Counted from the first letter of the stretch, positions 1-8,453 are shown. The stretch is 64,000 nt of DNA from Halobacillus sp. A1 (GCF_024189295.1 NZ_JAIZEN010000008.1:109152-173151), one strand, 5' to 3'. Notes: generated from the sequence alone by a model not told the origin. Numbers and translations are program-made.

Positions 1-299
1 AGACTAACGCACGCCCTGAGTTAGTGGAAGGGCCTTTATACGGAAAGATAAAATGTGCGAACCCACGGATATCAGAATGCTAACCGCAGTCTAGATTTTT
101 GCCTTCGTGCCGTGTACTTATGTCTTACCCATTACTCGAAAGAAAGGAGCCTATTTTCTTCGCCCGCGAATAGTCTATCCTGGTAAGGTCGACAAGAAGA
201 CCACTTGTCCTCCTTACCAGGATAGGCTGAAAGAAGACCCTAAAAAAGAAGCGATGAAGCTTCTCTTCTTAAAGACGGTCAAAAGGGTGAGGGGTTGAC
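1..299. other. Structured non-coding segment, possible mobile-element end
   Basis: No convincing gene is seen here. A nested hairpin is obvious: a 14-bp perfect stem (175-188 with 212-225) encloses a 6-bp inner stem (191-196 with 204-209). A purine-rich imperfect inverted repeat lies at about 245-271. The segment then joins degenerate intergenic repeat DNA near 300. The overall look recalls the structured non-coding end of an IS110-type element, but no transposase coding is visible and the element would continue left of the window. This assignment is a guess; only the hairpins are certain. Confidence 0.3.
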
Positions 300-316
300 A
301 GTTTCGTTCATATCAG

Positions 317-503
317 GAAGCTCACTGCACTCCCACGGAAAGCGAGTCCATTCCTAAAACCACCTTCCACTCAATAAGATGACGGAACAGCAAAGATCCC
401 ACAGGAAAGCGAGTAGCTTCCCAACCACACCAGACTCTCATTAAAGCGACGAGCCCTGGGTTATCTCGAAACTGAGTCTTAAAGTATCCTGCCATATAGC
501 TTA
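317..503. repeat. Degenerate copy of the palindromic intergenic repeat
   Basis: Contains the recognisable pieces of the family described at 8605-8729 and elsewhere: the 'CCCACGGAAAGCGAGT' core edge, a second 'CCCACAGGAAAGCGAGT', then the right-end module 'TCTCGAAACTGAGTCTT' followed by 'ATCCTGCCATAT'. The core is rearranged and the inverted arms no longer match, so this is a decayed copy. Confidence 0.5.
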
Positions 504-526
504 ATAACTTTTTATGAAAAGACAGA

Positions 527-562
527 CAAAAGCGCTTGGATAATAAAAACCAAGCGCTTTTG
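527..562. terminator. Hairpin terminator downstream of the GNAT gene
   Basis: A 13-bp perfect stem (527-539 with 550-562) around a 10-nt A-rich loop is flanked by T-rich DNA on both sides. It lies about 55 bp beyond the stop of the minus-strand GNAT gene and could also stop transcription entering from the left edge. Confidence 0.6.
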
Positions 563-618
563 TTTGTTAAATACACTGTTATTTAAGTGCTGAACTTATG
601 TTGAATTAGATTGTTCTA

Positions 619-1059
619 TTAATATTCATAATGGACGATCGACAATCCATCTTCGACCACCTGATACTCCCTTTCGCGAAAGCCTAAAGATGCATACAGT
701 TTCCTGGCAGGCACGTTCTTGGCTCCTGTGCTGACGATAATACGTTCAGCTTCGAAATGGAGGATATAAGATAGTAAATTTTTCGCTATCCCCTCTCTAA
801 AATGTGAAGGGGAAACGACTAATCGGTGAATATCCACCGTTGCATCATTCCAGACGTAAGAAATAAAGCCGGCCAAATGATCGCCAACGTACCATCCGAT
901 AAAAGTCTCAGCGCAAGCTTTGATATCCTCTACAGTATCGTAAAGTCCAGGAATTCGGTCACTCCCGATCAGATCGGCTTCGATTTGGTAAGCGGGACGC
1001 TGAATACTTACGATTTGTTCTGCAATCCTTGTTTCATAGTGATTCAATGGCACGATCAT
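619..1059 (-). CDS. GNAT family N-acetyltransferase
   Basis: A 146-residue single-domain protein with the GNAT order: an N-terminal helix pair, the central strands 'GFISYVW' and 'DIHRLVVSPSHFREGIA' (the acetyl-CoA-binding V-x-P-x-x-R-x-x-G-I/L-A segment, about residues 79-91), and the C-terminal 'KLYASLGFRERE' strand. Such enzymes move an acetyl group from acetyl-CoA to an amine; the substrate cannot be read from the sequence. The ATG has a strong G-rich Shine-Dalgarno (AGGGGGG) about 8 bases upstream. It lies 28 bp downstream of the yeiH-type gene on the same strand and may be co-transcribed with it. The family call is firm and the function open. Confidence 0.85.
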   Translation of the reverse strand: MIVPLNHYETRIAEQIVSIQRPAYQIEADLIGSDRIPGLYDTVEDIKACAETFIGWYVGDHLAGFISYVWNDATVDIHRLVVSPSHFREGIAKNLLSYILHFEAERIIVSTGAKNVPARKLYASLGFREREYQVVEDGLSIVHYEY

Positions 1060-1087
1060 GAAGCCATCCCCCCTCTATGTTTATAGC

Positions 1088-2077
1088 TTATACGATAAAT
1101 GAGGTGACGATCGACAATAAAATAGAAGTCAAAACGACAGCAATGATGGGCTTGAACGCCCGAGCGCGCGCATCACGCAGACTTACATTCAGTCCCAGAC
1201 CAGCCATAGCCATCGTCAAAATGAATGAAGTAAGGCTGGAGATTGCATCCATTACTCCTTCTGAAACCGGGATGTAGACGCCGAGGACGAAACTCCCGAG
1301 TAAACTCATCATTAAAAAACCTGCTAAAAACCATGGAAAGGGAATGGATTGGTTCGATGTGTTTTTATTCTTTTTCTTCATCATCCAGATTAATAGAATG
1401 CATAGAGGTACGAGAAGTGCTACACGACCCAGCTTCGCGAGTAAAGCCATAGCCAAACCTTCCTCGCCTGCAGGATCGCCTGCAAGCACAGCATGGGCAA
1501 CTTCATGTAAACTTAACCCGGCCCACATGCCATATACCTCCATTTCCATGGGAAGGAAAGGACGCAGTAGGACATAGACGATGGCGAACACTGTGCCTAC
1601 AAGAGAGATGATGCCGGCGCTCAATGCTGTATCTTCTTCCTTTGATTTTAAAATAGGGGATACGGCCGCAATTGCTGACGCCCCGCATACCCCTGTCCCG
1701 ATGCCTAATAGTAAAGAAAGTGATCGATCCGCCTTTAAAGACCTGGCTAATAACATCATCACTCCGATACTGAAAACAACGACGAGCAAGTCGCGGAGAA
1801 TCAAGGGAACCCCCTCTTGTAAAATTACGTTTATATTCAGCTTTAATCCAAATAATACAATAGCGAGACGCAGTAAGTTTTTAGCGGAAAATTGTATGCC
1901 TTTTCTTAATGGTTCTGGAAACCCGAAGAAATGCCGGTAGATTACGGCTAGTATAATCGCAGCTGAAAGCGGACCGATGTGTCGGAACCCAGGCAGTAAG
2001 GCAATTAAGAATCCAACCCCGGCTACTGAGAAAGTAAAAGCGATTCCCAGCAGTAGCGATCGGTGCGTTTTGTTCAT
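1088..2077 (-). CDS. yeiH: YeiH/UPF0324 family putative sulfate/anion exporter
   Basis: A 329-residue integral membrane protein with about ten hydrophobic segments and the family hallmark 'GTGVCGASAIAAVSP' near residues 128-142, followed by 'GLSLHEVAHAVLAG' in the second half. This is the Cons_hypoth698 (YeiH) family, usually annotated as a putative sulfate exporter; direct transport evidence is weak. It is transcribed divergently from a LysR regulator, as E. coli yeiH is beside yeiE, which supports a regulator-target pair. A short dyad lies in the shared promoter region. Length is normal for the family. Role in sulfur or anion homeostasis is inferred from family and context. Confidence 0.85.
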   Translation of the reverse strand: MNKTHRSLLLGIAFTFSVAGVGFLIALLPGFRHIGPLSAAIILAVIYRHFFGFPEPLRKGIQFSAKNLLRLAIVLFGLKLNINVILQEGVPLILRDLLVVVFSIGVMMLLARSLKADRSLSLLLGIGTGVCGASAIAAVSPILKSKEEDTALSAGIISLVGTVFAIVYVLLRPFLPMEMEVYGMWAGLSLHEVAHAVLAGDPAGEEGLAMALLAKLGRVALLVPLCILLIWMMKKKNKNTSNQSIPFPWFLAGFLMMSLLGSFVLGVYIPVSEGVMDAISSLTSFILTMAMAGLGLNVSLRDARARAFKPIIAVVLTSILLSIVTSFIV

Positions 2078-2102
2078 TATAGTGATCCTACTTTCTGATT
2101 TT

Positions 2103-2120
2103 GTATATGAAACACTATAC
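2103..2120. promoter_or_regulatory. Candidate LysR operator between yeiH-type gene and its regulator
   Basis: GTATA-N8-TATAC, a perfect 5-bp interrupted dyad in the 117-bp divergent intergenic region. LysR proteins commonly bind such short interrupted palindromes between divergent genes. The assignment rests on position and symmetry only. Confidence 0.35.
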
Positions 2121-2194
2121 GAGTGACCATATCATTAGTAAAATAAAAGTTTATAATCTTAATGATCAATAATTTAAATGATGGGGGCGTGCCC

Positions 2195-3088
2195 ATGGAT
2201 ATAGACGCATTGAAAACGTATATAGCCGTTATTGAGTTGGAGAGTTTTACAAAAGCTTCTCAGAAATTGAACTTATCTCAGCCAACGGTCAGCTTTCATA
2301 TCAAGACCCTGGAGGAACACTACGAAACAACGCTAATCGATCGTTCTCCGAAAAGGTTTCAGGTGACCAGTACGGGAGAAATCGTTTATCAAAGAGCGAA
2401 ACAGATACTTGGAATTTTAGAAAAAGCTCAAAACGAAGTGTCCGAATACCATCATCAGCTGCGCGGGGAAATACGCATCGGGGCCAGTTACACGGTAGGT
2501 GAATATATTTTGCCGGGTATTCTAAAAGCCTTCGATCAGTTATATCCAGAAGTGGATTTGAACGTAACCATTAAAAATACAGAAGAGATTAACACTGGTG
2601 TACAACTACATGAGTTGGATATTGGGCTAGTGGAAGGTCAGGTCAATAAGAAAGATTTATCATCCCATCCCTTCATGGAAGATGAAATGGTTGTTGTCGT
2701 CCCAATCAATCATCCCCTGCGCTCTACAGAAGAGATTACGTTCAAGCAAATTCAGGATCAGACGTGGATCTTTAGAGAAGGTGGATCCGGTACACGGGCC
2801 GTGCTGGAATCATTATTAGAAAGCTATAACGTCAGACCCCGAAAAATGATCACAATCGGAAGTAATCATGGAGTGATACAAGGAGTGAAACAGAACCTCG
2901 GACTATCCTTGATATCTAAGACGGTGGCAGAGCATTCGAATGCTTCGGATTTAATTTTCCCACTTCCATTCATTAAGGTGCCGACTCGTTTCTTTTCCTA
3001 CGTCACTCCGTCTGATGAGAAGGAAATATCCAAGAATGCATCTGTATTTATTGATTTAGTGGAAGACTTGCATCCATTTAAAGAATAA
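2195..3088 (+). CDS. LysR-type transcriptional regulator (YeiE/CysL-like)
   Basis: 297 residues from the ATG at 2195. The N-terminal winged helix-turn-helix reads 'ALKTYIAVIELESFTKASQ' through 'SQPTVSFHIKTLE', followed by the linker helix and a two-lobed periplasmic-binding-like effector domain ('GEIRIGASYTVGEYILPGIL', 'IGLVEGQV'). The chosen start has GGGGG 7 bases upstream; an ATG 33 bases earlier lacks a comparable site and would add 11 non-family residues. It is divergent from the YeiH-type exporter gene, the usual arrangement for a LysR protein and its target. By family it resembles CysL/YeiE regulators that respond to sulfur status; the ligand cannot be seen. Confidence 0.88.
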   Translation: MDIDALKTYIAVIELESFTKASQKLNLSQPTVSFHIKTLEEHYETTLIDRSPKRFQVTSTGEIVYQRAKQILGILEKAQNEVSEYHHQLRGEIRIGASYTVGEYILPGILKAFDQLYPEVDLNVTIKNTEEINTGVQLHELDIGLVEGQVNKKDLSSHPFMEDEMVVVVPINHPLRSTEEITFKQIQDQTWIFREGGSGTRAVLESLLESYNVRPRKMITIGSNHGVIQGVKQNLGLSLISKTVAEHSNASDLIFPLPFIKVPTRFFSYVTPSDEKEISKNASVFIDLVEDLHPFKE

Positions 3089-3166
3089 ATGTGAAAAATC
3101 TGTGTAAAATACGCTTGAAATGGAATATTGCGATGGAATCTGGGGTATGGTTAGATTAGAGAAAAA

Positions 3167-3193
3167 TGAAACTATACCGATTCGTCAATCGTA
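3167..3193 (+). promoter_or_regulatory. ECF-sigma-like promoter upstream of the 30-aa peptide gene
   Basis: TGAAAC, a 17-base spacer, then CGTA. This is one base longer than the B. subtilis sigma-W type TGAAAC-N16-CGTA. It sits about 55 bp upstream of a small open reading frame with a strong ribosome site. The match is suggestive only. Confidence 0.35.
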
Positions 3194-3247
3194 AAGATGG
3201 TAGATCAGTCATTACTAACATAATCTTGTATAAACTGAGGTGAAATT

Positions 3248-3340
3248 ATGAAAAGCCTAGACCAGATCGTCGATTACTTAAAGACACTGGGAGTTGAGGT
3301 AGAGAAGGTATATAAGGCACCGAAAGAAGAAACGAGATAA
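3248..3340 (+). CDS. Small 30-residue protein, function unknown
   Basis: A 30-codon frame starting MKSLDQIVDYLK and ending in a Lys/Glu-rich tail. The Shine-Dalgarno GAGGTG is 5-6 bases before the ATG, and a bidirectional terminator follows 22 bp after the stop, so this has the full layout of a gene despite its size. The first 20 residues can form an amphipathic helix with leucine, isoleucine and valine on one face. No signal peptide or membrane segment is seen. It lies between a LysR gene and a convergent MFS gene, with an ECF-type promoter candidate upstream. I do not recognise the family. Confidence 0.55.
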   Translation: MKSLDQIVDYLKTLGVEVEKVYKAPKEETR

Positions 3341-3361
3341 CATACGATCCTCTATACATGA

Positions 3362-3400
3362 AAAAACAAGGTATGCCGGCCCGGAGCATACCTTGTTTTT
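3362..3400. terminator. Bidirectional terminator between the small peptide gene and the MFS gene
   Basis: A 15-bp stem (3362-3376 with 3386-3400) has an A-run on the left and a T-run on the right, so it works on both strands. The last bases overlap the stop codon of the minus-strand MFS gene. Confidence 0.85.
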
Positions 3401-4610
3401 ATGCGGTTTTAGAAGTGGTGATTTCTACGAACAGCGGATGCTTCGCTTGATAAGCAGACCATATGATACCTAAAGACACTGGAATCAATAAGAAGAGGAA
3501 TACGTAATTAGCACCGATGGAAGAAGCTGTGAACCCGAATAGAGGACCTGTGATGACCACTGCACTCTGGTTGCAAAGCATTCGGAAGCTTGCCATCCGT
3601 CCATGAAATTCCTTTGCCGTTGCGATTTGTTGTACGGATTGAAGCAGGGATCGGACGAAGGAAGTACCTATACCGATGAGACAAATGCCTAGAAAAGCCA
3701 TCACAACATGCTGAGTGATCCCCGCCAATAGCAAACCGCACGCCATGACCGCAAGAGAAAACACCGCGAGATTGTTTTTCATTCGTTTCCACCACCATGC
3801 TCCTAAGACCCCTGCAGCGATACCTCCCACAGAAAAAGTTACATCAAGCGTTCCGTAAACGAAGGCGTTTTTTTCTAAATAGTCACTTGTGTAGACCGAT
3901 AAAAAACCGAGTGTCATATGGAACGTCAACTGACCAAGCATCATCATCATGAATAACCCATATAGAAAGCTGTGATCATTCAAATATCGAAATCCAGATC
4001 GCAGTTCAGATATAAAGGGTTCTCTGCAGGTTTTACGTGATTCTATCGTAGAAGTGTAATGTAGTTTGGCTACCGCCGTAAAAGCAGCAGCGTAAAACAT
4101 CACGACTATAGTTATAGAAACAGGGGCAGACATTAGACTTGAAAAAACCCCACCCATGGCTGCTCCTGCTAAACTTCCTGAAATGGTGGCTGACCCTGAT
4201 AGCGAGAAAATTCTAGGCAGGTCTTCTGGAAGGAACACTTCGGCCACAAGCGCCTGTAAGGATGGACGGAAAAGCGATCCTGTCGTCTGCAGAACCATGT
4301 GTGTTAGAATCAGCAGCCACGGGCTGATCCATTCTAAAAAGAAGGCTCCGCCTAAAAGGGTAAGGGAGGCTACACTGACGGCTCCTGCGATGACAGCTAA
4401 TTTTTTTCGGTTGTAACGGTCGACGAGGACCCCGAAGATGATGTTAGAGAATAGTCCTGGTAAAAAACCGAAGCTGACAAAAAGTCCTGTGTACATAGCA
4501 TCTTGTGTCCACTGAAATAAATACCACGTTATAATTACGAAATACATTGATCTTCCGCATTCATACAAAAAATAGCTGGACAGTAATTTTCGTGTATTTA
4601 CTTGATCCAT
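3399..4610 (-). CDS. Major facilitator superfamily transporter (EntS-like, MFS_3)
   Basis: About 403 residues with twelve predicted membrane spans, beginning 'MDQVNTRKLLSSYFLYECGRS'-type N-terminus and carrying the MFS loop 2-3 motif as 'GVLVDRYNRKK' near residue 60. The set is typical of the drug/siderophore efflux branch, exporting small molecules with proton antiport; the substrate is unknown. The start at 4610 is chosen because GAGGTG lies 6 bases upstream; an ATG six codons earlier lacks a ribosome site. It is divergent from a LysR regulator starting at 4724, which probably controls it. Confidence 0.85.
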   Translation of the reverse strand: MDQVNTRKLLSSYFLYECGRSMYFVIITWYLFQWTQDAMYTGLFVSFGFLPGLFSNIIFGVLVDRYNRKKLAVIAGAVSVASLTLLGGAFFLEWISPWLLILTHMVLQTTGSLFRPSLQALVAEVFLPEDLPRIFSLSGSATISGSLAGAAMGGVFSSLMSAPVSITIVVMFYAAAFTAVAKLHYTSTIESRKTCREPFISELRSGFRYLNDHSFLYGLFMMMMLGQLTFHMTLGFLSVYTSDYLEKNAFVYGTLDVTFSVGGIAAGVLGAWWWKRMKNNLAVFSLAVMACGLLLAGITQHVVMAFLGICLIGIGTSFVRSLLQSVQQIATAKEFHGRMASFRMLCNQSAVVITGPLFGFTASSIGANYVFLFLLIPVSLGIIWSAYQAKHPLFVEITTSKTA

Positions 4611-4672
4611 CAATTTCACCTCATCCATGTTTCGTTACATTTATCATAGGTCACTTCGTGCGATAAGAATAA

Positions 4673-4687
4673 TATTGTTTTACAATA
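4673..4687. promoter_or_regulatory. Candidate operator in the MFS/LysR divergent region
   Basis: TATTGT-TTT-ACAATA, a perfect 6-bp inverted repeat with a 3-base centre, located 37 bp before the LysR start and 63 bp before the MFS start. Position and symmetry fit a regulator binding site; there is no direct evidence. Confidence 0.35.
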
Positions 4688-4723
4688 GTAGTTGATAGGT
4701 ATTAGTTATCAGGGGGTGAGATT

Positions 4724-5578
4724 GTGAAAGTCGAAGATTATCGGCTCCTTATTCAGCTTGAACATTATAAAACTATACGGTCTACGGCAAGGCATGTGTT
4801 GATTTCTCAACCTGCGATTACCCAGCGCTTGAAATTTATCGAAGAATATTTCGGAATGGATATTTTCGTTCGTACTTCAAGGCAGCTTGTGCTGACACCT
4901 TTAGGGGAAGCGGTTTTGCAACATGCTAAAGAGATGATAGCTAAAGAAGAGGAATTACATAACCGAATAAGGAGCAGTAAGAACGAAGTGTCGGGTACAT
5001 TATCACTAGGTGTCTCTTCGTTAGTCAGCCAGCATTATCTGCCTGGTCTTTTACAGGAATACACGAAGCTCTACCCTGATGTAACCATAGATTTAGTGAC
5101 AGGAGTAAGTGCAGAAATTAAACAAACGGCCTCGGATTATCACCTGGCAATTTTACGAGGAGAGGCACTGCAGGGTTATGAACGTTTCCATCTGTTTGAT
5201 GATCCTTTGTATTTATTTGATACGGAAGAATTTGCAAAAGGGAAGTATCGTCCATTCATAGAATTCAAAACGGATGCAGATTATCAGAGGCTGGTTGAAG
5301 AATGGATGTATCAACAAATGGATTGGAAAGTACGCCGGACGATGAAAGTAGACCATTTTGAGACGGCAAAACAATTGATGGTCACAGGATTAGGAATGAC
5401 TGTCTTACCAAAAAGCCTTATAACAAAGGAGTTGAAGAAGCTCCCGCATATCCCTTTATTAGACGAAGGAGTTCCGATTCAAAGAAAAACGTGGGCTTGT
5501 GTTAAAAAAGAAGTCCGCGCCCTTCCTCAAGTTGAAGCCTTTATCAATTTGTTAGAATATAAAGTGTGGAAAGGATGA
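4724..5578 (+). CDS. LysR-type transcriptional regulator
   Basis: 284 residues with a GTG start preceded by AGGGGGTGA. The HTH domain occupies residues 1-62 ('STARHVLISQPAITQRLKFI' is the recognition part), followed by the effector domain with 'GTLSLGVSSLVSQHYLPGLL' and 'MVTGLGMTVLPKSL', the usual LysR substrate-domain signatures. It is divergent from the MFS transporter and only 4 bp ahead of a nucleotidyltransferase gene, so the latter is probably co-transcribed. It likely regulates the MFS gene and itself. The effector is unknown. Confidence 0.88.
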   Translation: MKVEDYRLLIQLEHYKTIRSTARHVLISQPAITQRLKFIEEYFGMDIFVRTSRQLVLTPLGEAVLQHAKEMIAKEEELHNRIRSSKNEVSGTLSLGVSSLVSQHYLPGLLQEYTKLYPDVTIDLVTGVSAEIKQTASDYHLAILRGEALQGYERFHLFDDPLYLFDTEEFAKGKYRPFIEFKTDADYQRLVEEWMYQQMDWKVRRTMKVDHFETAKQLMVTGLGMTVLPKSLITKELKKLPHIPLLDEGVPIQRKTWACVKKEVRALPQVEAFINLLEYKVWKG

Positions 5579-5582
5579 AACT

Positions 5583-6143
5583 ATGCTGGAAGATCAGCTG
5601 ACTGAAATAGTAGAACAAACTGATTTTGTTCAGGAAGTTCTAGACGTGGCGGAAAGTGAATTCGATCATTACTACATTGGGGCAGGCTGCATTACTCAAA
5701 GTGTCTGGAACTATTTGTGCGGAAGGGAAGCTGGTTACGGTATTGGGGATATTGATATCGTTTACTACGATGCGCACGATCACACAGGTGAAAGAGAAGA
5801 CTGGATAGAAGCTGTTTGTAATAAGAAGCTGGAGCATGCTGGTTATCCTATAGATGTTACGAATGAAGCGCGAGTGCACGTATGGTACGAGAAGAAATTC
5901 GGGAAGAAAATTCCGCCCTATCAATCCGTCGAAGAAGCGATTGATACATGGCCCGCCACAGCTTCAGCCATCGGAGTCAAAAAGACCAACGGTATCTACC
6001 AAATATATGCCCCTTATGGTCTGGATGATCTATTTCAACTGATTGTACGCCCGAACAAGAAGATGATTCCACAGCATGTGTACGAAAAAAAGGTAAGCAA
6101 GTGGAAAAGACTTTGGCCGGAGCTTAAGATAAAGGAGTGGTGA
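5583..6143 (+). CDS. Nucleotidyltransferase family protein (NTP_transf_6/DUF925)
   Basis: 186 residues. The early 'YYIGAGCITQSVWNYL' and 'GIGDIDIVYYD' segments (about residues 29-63) give the G-x-G and D-x-D elements of the polymerase-beta-like nucleotidyltransferase fold, as in the COG3575 family. The C-terminal 'GLDDLFQLIVRPNK' stretch is also characteristic. The family is predicted to transfer nucleotides, but the acceptor is unknown. The start follows the LysR stop by 4 bp and has a GGAAGGA-type ribosome site inside the upstream gene, indicating translational coupling. A weak hairpin with a T-run follows. Confidence 0.82.
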   Translation: MLEDQLTEIVEQTDFVQEVLDVAESEFDHYYIGAGCITQSVWNYLCGREAGYGIGDIDIVYYDAHDHTGEREDWIEAVCNKKLEHAGYPIDVTNEARVHVWYEKKFGKKIPPYQSVEEAIDTWPATASAIGVKKTNGIYQIYAPYGLDDLFQLIVRPNKKMIPQHVYEKKVSKWKRLWPELKIKEW

Positions 6144-6175
6144 TTACCTTTTACGTATAGTTGGTAATTTTTTTG
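6142..6175 (+). terminator. Weak hairpin terminator
   Basis: GATTACC and GGTAATT-type arms (about 6142-6148 with 6163-6169) around a 14-base loop are followed by seven T's. It sits immediately after the nucleotidyltransferase stop. Confidence 0.55.
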
Positions 6176-6226
6176 TGTTCATTTTATTATGATAGTAACC
6201 CATTTCTCTAGAGAGGATCATACATA

Positions 6227-7021
6227 ATGAATTATAACTCGTTGGATAAACTTGAAGAAATACAGCAAAATGAATTTATTAAAGCAGCCATTGACCATGT
6301 AGGAGCAGGGGTGGTCATTTCAGATCCTGAGCAGGACGATAATCCGATTATCTATGTGAATAAGGGATTTGTGGACTTGTCAGGTTACGAAGCTGATGAA
6401 ATTCTGGGATATAATTGCCGGTTCTTACAAGGAGAAGGTACAGAAGCAGATTCTCTCGGAAAAATACGAGAGGCTCTCGCCAACTCTAAATCCGTGCAAG
6501 TCGAGCTTTTGAATTATAGGAAAGATGGGACGCCGTTTTGGAATGAACTCCAAATCTTCCCAGTCTATATAGAAAATATGGATCAAAACTTTTTTGTTGG
6601 TGTGCAAAAAGATATAACTAAAAGAAAAGATGCAGAAAACCTTGTGGGCCATTATTCCTCTGAAGTGAGACGTCTTTCAACCCCTATTGTCCCTATTGAG
6701 GAAAATATTTCAGTTCTTCCATTGGTCGGAACGGTAGATGAAGATCGTTTGCAGCAAATATTGGATGTCGTGAGCCATCATGTCCAGGAATCGAAGGAAG
6801 ATTATCTCATCCTTGATTTATCCGCAGTGCATACGTTCAATAAAGATCTTCATATCGGAATCTACCAGCTGAACCAGCTGCTTGACCTCATGGGTACAAC
6901 CCTCGTACTGACCGGAGTCAAACCGAACTTCGCACTCCAAAGTGCTCCTTATGTAAATTTAGGAGAGCTGTCACTGAAGAGTTATATATCAGTGAAACAG
7001 GCGCTGCAGGAAATACGGTGA
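6227..7021 (+). CDS. ytvA: Blue-light photoreceptor with LOV and STAS domains (YtvA-like)
   Basis: 264 residues with the B. subtilis YtvA layout. The LOV (PAS) domain spans about residues 20-125 and holds the photoactive motif 'GYNCRFLQGE', with the adduct-forming cysteine at residue 64; 'ITKRKDAE' starts the J-alpha linker; a STAS domain fills about 150-260. In the family FMN is bound and blue light forms a cysteinyl-flavin adduct, which feeds positively into the sigma-B general stress cascade through the stressosome. The ATG has AGAGAGG upstream. The gene appears monocistronic. No sigma-B genes are in the window; the downstream role is inferred from family. Confidence 0.93.
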   Translation: MNYNSLDKLEEIQQNEFIKAAIDHVGAGVVISDPEQDDNPIIYVNKGFVDLSGYEADEILGYNCRFLQGEGTEADSLGKIREALANSKSVQVELLNYRKDGTPFWNELQIFPVYIENMDQNFFVGVQKDITKRKDAENLVGHYSSEVRRLSTPIVPIEENISVLPLVGTVDEDRLQQILDVVSHHVQESKEDYLILDLSAVHTFNKDLHIGIYQLNQLLDLMGTTLVLTGVKPNFALQSAPYVNLGELSLKSYISVKQALQEIR

Positions 7022-7291
7022 ATCGCTTGGCAGGACTGGCCTAAAATACTTCTGACAAGCTGCCGTATTCATATAATTATTAATCGGACATCTAATTTCT
7101 ATGCTCACCTCGTACGAAAGTAATGATAATTAAACATTTCTACACTCCTCAAAAAGATCTTTAAGGATGAAAAGTTGCAGAGCGTAAAACTCTAAGGACT
7201 ATAAATGATCAATAAATGGCAAGCGGATGATTCGCACAATACATACAGGTTTTGTATGATTTAATTAAATTGTTTTAATGGAGTGAGTGAA

Positions 7292-8452
7292 ATGAGTGAT
7301 TTTATTCGTTCGTGGATAAGAAATGACAGGCAGGAGCGCTTATATACTAAAGCGTCTGTGATAGCTGAGGAAGCTCGTTCCCATGTAATTAAGACTGATC
7401 AAAATGCGGAGTTTTCGAACGAAACCTTAAAGGTCATGAAACTAGAAAAATATCCATCCTTAAGTTTACCGGTTCAATTCGGGGGAGAAAGTCTTTCCTT
7501 ATATGAGTTTTTGTTATTACAAGAAAAAATTGCTGAAGGAGATGGAGCAGCTGCTTTATCCATTGGCTGGCATTTAGGAATTATGATGGAGTTGAGCGAT
7601 GAAAAAAGCTGGAAGAAACATCACTTCGAACGTCTGGCCAAAGAAGTAGCGGAGAATCAAGCCGTTGTAAACAGGGCAGCTACAGAGCCTGCCACAGGAA
7701 GTCCTACCAGAGGAGGTATTCCTGAAACAACAGCTGTGCGGCAAGAGGATACCTATATTGTGAATGGTCGAAAAACCTTCACTTCCATGGCTGATCATTT
7801 GGATTATTATATCGTATCTGCTTATGTAGAGGATTTAGATGACATCGGCTGGTTTTTGATCGATCGCCACCAACCAGGGATTCGAGTTGAAAAGACGTGG
7901 GACACCCTCGGCATGCGCGGTACAGAGAGTGATGACTTAGTACTTGATCACGTGGAGCTTAGTACAGATGATTTAGTAGAAGTGAAAACCAAAGGGAAAC
8001 CTTCGCCGAAAGGTTGGCTCCTGCATATTCCAGCTTGCTACCTGGGGATTGCACTTGCAGCTCGTAATGATGCCGTTAAATTTGCCAAGTCTTTTCAGCC
8101 CAACAGTTTAGATACTACAATTTCTGAAGTAAGTCATATACAGGATAAAATAGGGGAAATGGAATGGAAATTGATGCAGGCGCACAGTTTTATGTACAGC
8201 ACGGCAAGACGCTGGGATGAGGAACCGGAGCAACGGGAACACATGGGACCTGAGCTCGCCGCCGTCAAGCTCGCTGTTACGAATACTGCTGCCGAAGTCG
8301 TCGATTTGGCTATGCGTATTGCTGGAGGACGTGGTTTATCTAAGGATCAGCCTTTCGAGAAATATTATCGTGACGTGCGGGCAGGTCTCCATAATCCGCC
8401 GATGGACGATGCTGTGATCAGAATGCTTGCGGGGAAAGCCCTGCAAGCATGA
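7292..8452 (+). CDS. Acyl-CoA dehydrogenase family protein (YdbM-like)
   Basis: About 386 residues with the acyl-CoA dehydrogenase three-part fold: N-terminal helical domain, middle beta domain ('NRAATEPATGSPTRGG' and 'VNGRKTFTSMADHLDYY', FAD and substrate contacts), and C-terminal helical domain ending 'MRIAGGRGLSKDQPFEKYYRDV'. The enzyme oxidises an acyl-CoA at C2-C3 or, in some members, acts as a flavin monooxygenase. It resembles B. subtilis YdbM and is not one of the core fatty-acid enzymes; several members of this branch belong to sulfur-limitation regulons. The ATG at 7292 is preferred because GGAGTG lies 6 bases before it; a GTG three codons upstream is less well placed. A terminator follows directly. 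Confidence 0.82.
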   Translation: MSDFIRSWIRNDRQERLYTKASVIAEEARSHVIKTDQNAEFSNETLKVMKLEKYPSLSLPVQFGGESLSLYEFLLLQEKIAEGDGAAALSIGWHLGIMMELSDEKSWKKHHFERLAKEVAENQAVVNRAATEPATGSPTRGGIPETTAVRQEDTYIVNGRKTFTSMADHLDYYIVSAYVEDLDDIGWFLIDRHQPGIRVEKTWDTLGMRGTESDDLVLDHVELSTDDLVEVKTKGKPSPKGWLLHIPACYLGIALAARNDAVKFAKSFQPNSLDTTISEVSHIQDKIGEMEWKLMQAHSFMYSTARRWDEEPEQREHMGPELAAVKLAVTNTAAEVVDLAMRIAGGRGLSKDQPFEKYYRDVRAGLHNPPMDDAVIRMLAGKALQA

Positions 8453-8453
8453 G

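Noticed and set aside
107..298. 63-codon open frame at the left edge
   Set aside because: It runs through both arms of the long hairpin, has no ribosome site and no protein-like pattern; the DNA structure explains the sequence.
5640..5924. Long antisense frames inside coding genes (for example opposite the nucleotidyltransferase, metY and amt genes)
   Set aside because: They lack ribosome sites and recognisable domains, and the sense frame in each case is a clear family member.
7110..7150. TGATAAT-like half site resembling a Fur box
   Set aside because: Only one half matches the 7-1-7 pattern and no iron gene is near.
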